Positions 5,207-8,039 of a stretch of 8,039 nt of DNA are shown here, one piece after another. Both the position numbers and the translations under genes were made by a program. Within the stretch, counting starts at the first letter, position 1. Each line of letters opens with the position of its first letter. Source of the DNA: Methanobacteriota archaeon (lineage in GTDB: Archaea; Thermoplasmatota; Poseidoniia; Poseidoniales; Poseidoniaceae); contig NZXL01000065.1 in the NCBI GenBank assembly GCA_002697705.1, forward strand, positions 10,019-18,057, read 5' to 3'. Below the pieces are notes generated by a model. That model worked only from the letters and a program-made list of their open reading frames with translations, did no database searches and was not told the DNA's origin.

Positions 5207-6928
5207 TCAAGCATTATTTTTCAATGATATGAAATGAGCATCTTTCACTAATTCAATAGTGAATGTTTTAGGCCATAATTGTAAAATTATTTCATGGAAT
5301 GGTTTATTCTTTGAGAAACCTAACAATCCTTTGACATCTCTCCAAGACTTAGCATGCTGAAAAAAATCTCCTGGATGATCAGAGACCGATCCTAATGCTG
5401 CTGAAATTCTAATCTGACTGCAGTCGGTCGGAATATTTGAAATTATAACCTCCTTTAGTCTTGAAGAAATTGATGAAGGCACAAATAATCTGCATTGTCG
5501 AAAATAATTTCTAACCCCTACTGTAAACTCTTCAACATCTGAATAATTACAAGTTAAAAGTGATTGTTCACATCCCAAAACTATATTTTCATAAGAAGGT
5601 TTTTGCTCAAAATCTTTTACTAAAGTAAATGCATTTTGTAAAGAGATATGATCTTTTGTGTCATGCCCTATTATTGCTCTTTGAATCACATTTAATGTAG
5701 TTGAAACCCTGCTTTTAGCGATAATTTCTCTCTCTTTTATCACTGAAACTATCTCAGAAAATTTGTCTAAGTCATCAACATTATCGAGATATATCTCCAT
5801 TACTTGAATAAATTGTTCAGGGTTTTTAGGTAATCTAATACCTGAACTGGAATTTAGATTTTTTGTCACTTCAATTTCATCTTTTTTTTCCAACTTATTT
5901 ACAATTGGACTATTTTTGGACTTTATCGGATCTACTTCAGAAATGTAATTTTCCAGTTCTTTATACATTTTTTCGAGAGATAAATTTCTTTTTAGCCCGT
6001 ACTCTTCATCTAACATTGTTCTAACAGGTCTTTTAGCACCATTTTTTTCGTAAGAAGATATTGCCATTTTTAAACCAACATAGGTCTCCTCTATCGACTC
6101 ATAATTTTCTCTATTAGATGTCAACCATTCTTTCAGATCAAACTTTGTAGTTTTTTCTACAACTATATCTGACTTTTTAACATCATCATTTGCATCGAAA
6201 TTTTCTCTATGCCCTAACAATTCATACGAATTGTAAGTCCTCCCACAACCACCTTGACTAACAGTACAGATGAATCTGTTCTTGGAATTACTTGGAATTA
6301 ACAATATTTTCTTACAATCGGGATTCAAGCATTTACATTTCACTTTATCAGATTCCTGATAATTATTAGATTTTGATTTGAATATTGAAGACTTCCATGA
6401 ATCTAATCTTTCCTTTAATGTTATTTTCTGCGATGGCTTTTTTATTTTCTGCGATGGCTTTTCAGGAGGTGAAAGAATACCTCTTTTCTCTAAAAAAAGA
6501 TTATTGAATTCAGGAAATAAACTAAGGTCATAGTCTGTATTCGATACTGAAACCCAACTCCAAGATATATATTCGCATATTTTCTCTCTATTCCCTGGCC
6601 ATTCTGACCTTAAATCCTCTATTTTAGTATGGCCGACTAATTTTCCCATTACTTTATTTCGTGCATGATTACATTCTAAGCACATTGCGACCACATTATC
6701 TTCGGTTTCTCTCCCACCTAACACCAGCGGAAGTATGTGCTCTCTCGAAATATTTTCTTGAGTTAGAACTTCTGAACAAGTTAAACAGGTTTCTTGACGT
6801 ATTATCATATTCTGTTTTTGATTTGAACTCCAATTTTTCCTATTGGCCTTCTTTGCCTCAGAGGTCAAGAAAGTTTCAGTCTGAGAAAATAGATGGGATA
6901 ATTTGTCCATAACTTCTTTCTTACTCAT
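5207..6928 (-). CDS. HNH endonuclease with additional zinc ribbon and unrecognised C-terminal region
   Basis: The product has 573 residues. Residues about 48-92 form a classical HNH (McrA-like) beta-beta-alpha-metal nuclease: zinc ligands Cys48-x2-Cys51 and Cys83-x2-Cys86, the EHILP motif with catalytic His64, Gly71-Gly72, Asn78 and CNHARNK at 86-92. All key residues are present, so nuclease activity is likely. A linker with a duplicated heptad (KKPSQKI twice, about 157-169) leads to a second metal site, a ribbon with Cys200-x4-Cys205 and Cys221-x6-Cys228; Cys198 is an alternative ligand. Residues about 255-325 and 360-573 are mostly helical in character and match no family I recognise. The start overlaps the previous gene's stop (ATGA), with AGGAG at 6937-6941 8 nt upstream. 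It is last of three cotranscribed genes. No ATPase or methyltransferase accompanies it, so a standard restriction system is not indicated. Confidence 0.85.
   Translation of the reverse strand: MSKKEVMDKLSHLFSQTETFLTSEAKKANRKNWSSNQKQNMIIRQETCLTCSEVLTQENISREHILPLVLGGRETEDNVVAMCLECNHARNKVMGKLVGHTKIEDLRSEWPGNREKICEYISWSWVSVSNTDYDLSLFPEFNNLFLEKRGILSPPEKPSQKIKKPSQKITLKERLDSWKSSIFKSKSNNYQESDKVKCKCLNPDCKKILLIPSNSKNRFICTVSQGGCGRTYNSYELLGHRENFDANDDVKKSDIVVEKTTKFDLKEWLTSNRENYESIEETYVGLKMAISSYEKNGAKRPVRTMLDEEYGLKRNLSLEKMYKELENYISEVDPIKSKNSPIVNKLEKKDEIEVTKNLNSSSGIRLPKNPEQFIQVMEIYLDNVDDLDKFSEIVSVIKEREIIAKSRVSTTLNVIQRAIIGHDTKDHISLQNAFTLVKDFEQKPSYENIVLGCEQSLLTCNYSDVEEFTVGVRNYFRQCRLFVPSSISSRLKEVIISNIPTDCSQIRISAALGSVSDHPGDFFQHAKSWRDVKGLLGFSKNKPFHEIILQLWPKTFTIELVKDAHFISLKNNA
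6421..6462 (-). repeat. Perfect 21-bp tandem duplication inside the HNH gene
   Basis: Bases 6421-6441 and 6442-6462 are identical, giving two consecutive KKPSQKI-type heptads in the linker between the HNH domain and the zinc ribbon. The perfect identity suggests a recent slippage event that lengthened the linker in frame. Confidence 0.9.
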
Positions 6929-7560
6929 AACTCATTCTCCTGAATTTTATTCACTATATCTACTAGTTCATTTTTACGTTCAATGAATAATATGAAGATC
7001 TTATGATAATCATCAGAAATAGACTTTGTACTCTTACTTTTTTTATGCATTTGATTAGCATCAACTTTCATCTTTTGTATTTTTTCTTCTAGCAGCATTG
7101 CTTGTTCGTGGGTTGATTGGGCATCTTTAGCAGCATTTTGAACTAGCTCATGAATATCATTCTGCTTTTTAATCAGGGCAGCCAATTGTTTTTCTAATTC
7201 TTTGGACTCATTAGAATTGATTAAGTCTTGCTTTAATTTTTTGGTATCGGCTACGACATCTGTTCTTTTTTGTTTTAATTTTTTGACTTCCGCGTTTTCT
7301 ATTTGCCTCAACTCTCTGAGGTCTCTTGATAATTTGATCGCATCTCTAGTTTTTTTATTTAAATCGTTTCTCTCCTTTACATATTTTTTAACTAATTCGT
7401 TTTTTTGATCTCTTTTACGCTTCACCTTGTTTATTGCGCGCTGAATATGTTCGAACTCTTCCAATTCACTGTTTATTTCTAAATCGCTGAATAATAAAGA
7501 GAAATATTGACGAATTGTAATATTTTCATCAAATTTAAGTTGATTTTCTTCGCTCATCAT
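6925..7560 (-). CDS. Coiled-coil protein resembling archaeal COG1340
   Basis: The product has up to 211 residues, rich in Lys, Glu, Gln and Asp and without Cys. Residues about 32-175 are nearly continuous heptad-like helix (for example KVKRKRDQKNELVKKYVKER at 45-64), followed after a short break (SKSTKS) by a second helix at 184-210. The pattern KRD-x-KNELVKK...ERNDLN and the ANQMHKK segment recall the uncharacterised archaeal coiled-coil family COG1340; that assignment rests on style, not a search. The product should be cytoplasmic, and a structural or scaffolding role with its operon partners is an inference. Two ATG codons open the gene (7560 and 7557). AAAGGAG at 7565-7571 is 4 nt from the first and 7 nt from the second, so the second Met may be the real start. 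It starts 1 nt after the HTH gene's stop and overlaps the HNH start by 4 nt. Confidence 0.82.
   Translation of the reverse strand: MMSEENQLKFDENITIRQYFSLLFSDLEINSELEEFEHIQRAINKVKRKRDQKNELVKKYVKERNDLNKKTRDAIKLSRDLRELRQIENAEVKKLKQKRTDVVADTKKLKQDLINSNESKELEKQLAALIKKQNDIHELVQNAAKDAQSTHEQAMLLEEKIQKMKVDANQMHKKSKSTKSISDDYHKIFILFIERKNELVDIVNKIQENEL
6937..6941 (-). promoter_or_regulatory. Shine-Dalgarno site of the HNH gene
   Basis: AGGAG on the minus strand, 8 nt before ATG 6928 and within the 3' end of the coiled-coil gene. It supports the annotated start and coupled translation through the ATGA overlap. Confidence 0.7.
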
Positions 7561-7561
7561 A

Positions 7562-7804
7562 TCACTCCTTTCTAGTCTGTTCTAATAACAGGGCTAAAGC
7601 AATTCCGCCGGCAGCCCCCAATGCTCCGATTAAAGCTGTAGAAAATACATCTAGATGCCCTAGTTTCTTAGATCGTTTTTTGAGAATTTGTAATTGATAA
7701 GCGATGGAGGATTTCGACAATCCTACTATCTCAGCTATTTCTTCTAAGGAATGACCTGTTCCTCGAAGTTGTACAATTTTAGCAATCTGTTCTTTCGTTG
7801 CCAT
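7562..7804 (-). CDS. Small HTH DNA-binding protein with C-terminal membrane segment
   Basis: The product has 80 residues. Residues 4-42 form a helix-turn-helix of the sigma-like/resolvase type: IAKIVQLRGTGHSLEEIAEI then VGLSKSSIAYQLQIL, with the turn at Val27-Gly28-Leu29-Ser30 and the recognition helix at about 31-41. A basic linker (KKRSKK, 42-47) leads to a hydrophobic segment at 53-74 rich in Gly and Ala (STALIGALGAAGGIALALLL). Its small-residue spacing suits helix packing in a membrane. The protein is probably a membrane-tethered regulator with its DNA-binding part in the cytoplasm. It is the first gene of the operon with the coiled-coil and HNH genes. The two dyads around its promoter are likely its own operators. 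The start is supported by a TATA box 22-29 nt upstream, implying a leaderless transcript. A soluble protein with a hydrophobic oligomerisation helix is the alternative. Confidence 0.8.
   Translation of the reverse strand: MATKEQIAKIVQLRGTGHSLEEIAEIVGLSKSSIAYQLQILKKRSKKLGHLDVFSTALIGALGAAGGIALALLLEQTRKE
7565..7571 (-). promoter_or_regulatory. Shine-Dalgarno site of the coiled-coil gene
   Basis: AAAGGAG on the minus strand lies inside the last codons of the HTH gene. Its spacing (4 nt to ATG 7560, 7 nt to ATG 7557) favours the second Met. The overlap with the upstream reading frame indicates translational coupling within the operon. Confidence 0.7.
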
Positions 7805-7814
7805 GATAGATGGT

Positions 7815-7825
7815 GGAATAGTTCC
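7815..7825. promoter_or_regulatory. Putative operator O1 (GGAA-TAG-TTCC)
   Basis: This dyad has 4-bp arms and a 3-nt spacer. It lies between the TATA box (which it abuts) and the predicted transcription start at 7804. A bound repressor here would block polymerase recruitment. Its centre (7820) is 30 bp from that of the second dyad. Confidence 0.5.
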
Positions 7826-7833
7826 TATTTAAA
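7826..7833 (-). promoter_or_regulatory. TATA box and BRE of the HTH/coiled-coil/HNH operon
   Basis: On the minus strand AACC (BRE-like) precedes TTTAAATA, which spans -29 to -22 relative to ATG 7804. The geometry matches that of the lipoprotein promoter in this window and predicts a leaderless transcript starting at the HTH start codon. Confidence 0.65.
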
Positions 7834-7838
7834 GGTTA

Positions 7839-7861
7839 TTTTTAGGAATATTTCCTAAAAA
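7839..7861. promoter_or_regulatory. Putative operator O2 (long perfect palindrome, GGAA-TAT-TTCC core)
   Basis: This is a perfect inverted repeat with 10-bp arms (TTTTTAGGAA and its complement) around TAT, centred at 7850. It lies 5 nt upstream of the TATA box, next to or over the BRE. It shares the GGAA-N3-TTCC core with the dyad at 7815-7825. The likely ligand is the HTH protein of the operon. An rho-independent-type hairpin is a less likely reading, since no gene ends here. Confidence 0.6.
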
Positions 7862-7924
7862 GTAATTATAACAATATGTAATTTGTGAATCACTAGACTG
7901 AAAATTTAGTCTTGCCAAAATCTT

Positions 7925-7937
7925 AACTCACAAGAGT
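7925..7937 (+). repeat. 13-bp direct repeat flanking the HTH/coiled-coil/HNH operon, right copy
   Basis: AACTCACAAGAGT, identical to 5179-5191 and in the same orientation. Here the dyad extends by one pair (AACTC-ACAA-GAGTT, 7925-7938). It lies 63 nt beyond the outer operator, just outside the operon's control region. Confidence 0.6.
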
Positions 7938-7965
7938 TCAAACCCCTAAGCCTTGAGGGCTAGGC

Positions 7966-8039
7966 ATGAGCGAAGTCCCTGAGGGCGTTGACCTGTCTGG
8001 TTTCAAGCGCAAACCACCTCGCCCAACAGCCACTATGAC
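7966..8039 (+). CDS. Start of an unidentified plus-strand gene (3'-truncated)
   Basis: The ATG at 7966 opens a frame that stays open to the window end (24 codons: MSEVPEGVDLSGFKRKPPRP then TATM). Base composition turns clearly more GC-rich than in the adjacent AT-rich operon, as in the other non-cassette genes. Upstream there is a bulged hairpin (CCTAAGCC at 7945-7952 with GGCTAGG at 7958-7964) and no clear TATA or Shine-Dalgarno. Too little is present to name a family. It would be divergent from the HTH operon. Confidence 0.45.
   Translation, partial: MSEVPEGVDLSGFKRKPPRPTATM

Noticed and set aside
6661..7408. Plus-strand frames at 6661-6912 and 7202-7408.
   Set aside because: They are antisense to the HNH domain and to the Lys-rich coiled coil. 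Their Leu/Phe-rich composition is what antisense of Lys/Glu codons gives.
5207..7804. Classical restriction-modification or Septu system.
   Set aside because: No methyltransferase and no ATPase gene is present; only the HNH nuclease feature is shared.
7895..7912. Inverted repeat AGACT...AGTCT near the right flank.
   Set aside because: It has only 5-bp arms with an 8-nt AT-rich loop. It is not convincing as an operator or terminator without conservation data.
5179..7937. Insertion sequence or transposon bounded by the 13-bp repeats.
   Set aside because: No transposase, integrase or terminal inverted repeats are visible. Only the flanking direct repeats are, so the element type is left open.
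7920..7990. Possible tRNA or tRNA-like element because of the T-loop-like GTTCAAACCC.
   Set aside because: The bases on either side do not form a T stem, and no acceptor or anticodon arm can be drawn.

Overview
The window reads as a chromosomal fragment of a mesophilic, aerobic-type archaeon, most likely a marine Thermoplasmatota of the Poseidoniales (Marine Group II) type. This is an inference. It rests on a KorB-type ferredoxin oxidoreductase subunit, a tRNA gene without an encoded CCA end, TATA boxes placed where transcripts would start at the ATG (leaderless genes), a PGF-CTERM-like C-terminus on a very acidic secreted protein, and a coiled-coil protein resembling the archaeal COG1340 family.

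Layout, left to right. Positions 1-711 (+) hold the 3' part of a 2-oxoacid:ferredoxin oxidoreductase beta subunit. Positions 763-1728 (+) encode a membrane-anchored protein with an acidic linker and a DUF2135/YfaP-like domain. A tRNA-Gln(CTG) gene follows on the minus strand (1732-1804), tail to tail with it. Positions 1894-4812 (+) encode a 972-residue lipoprotein rich in Asp, His and Met. It has two His/Asp repeat arrays, at least seven EF-hand-type loops, two LDL-receptor-A-like cysteine pairs and a C-terminal sorting signal. A short hairpin separates it from a convergent 64-residue membrane protein (4840-5034, -).

The right third is a distinct AT-rich minus-strand operon. The order of transcription is a small HTH protein with a C-terminal membrane segment (7562-7804), a coiled-coil protein (6925-7560), and an HNH nuclease with an additional zinc ribbon and a long unrecognised C-terminal region (5207-6928). 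The genes are separated by 1 nt and by a 4-nt ATGA overlap, and both downstream genes have good Shine-Dalgarno sites. The promoter has a TATA box bracketed by two GGAA-N3-TTCC dyads exactly 30 bp apart, which suggests autoregulation. A 13-bp identical direct repeat lies on each side of the operon, as would be seen for an inserted cassette. This operon is the best candidate in the window for an undescribed system, possibly DNA defence or processing, but no function can be proved from the sequence. The window closes with the probable start of another plus-strand gene (7966 onward).

No stretch longer than 300 bases lacks a gene. No transposase, integrase, methyltransferase or CRISPR array is visible.
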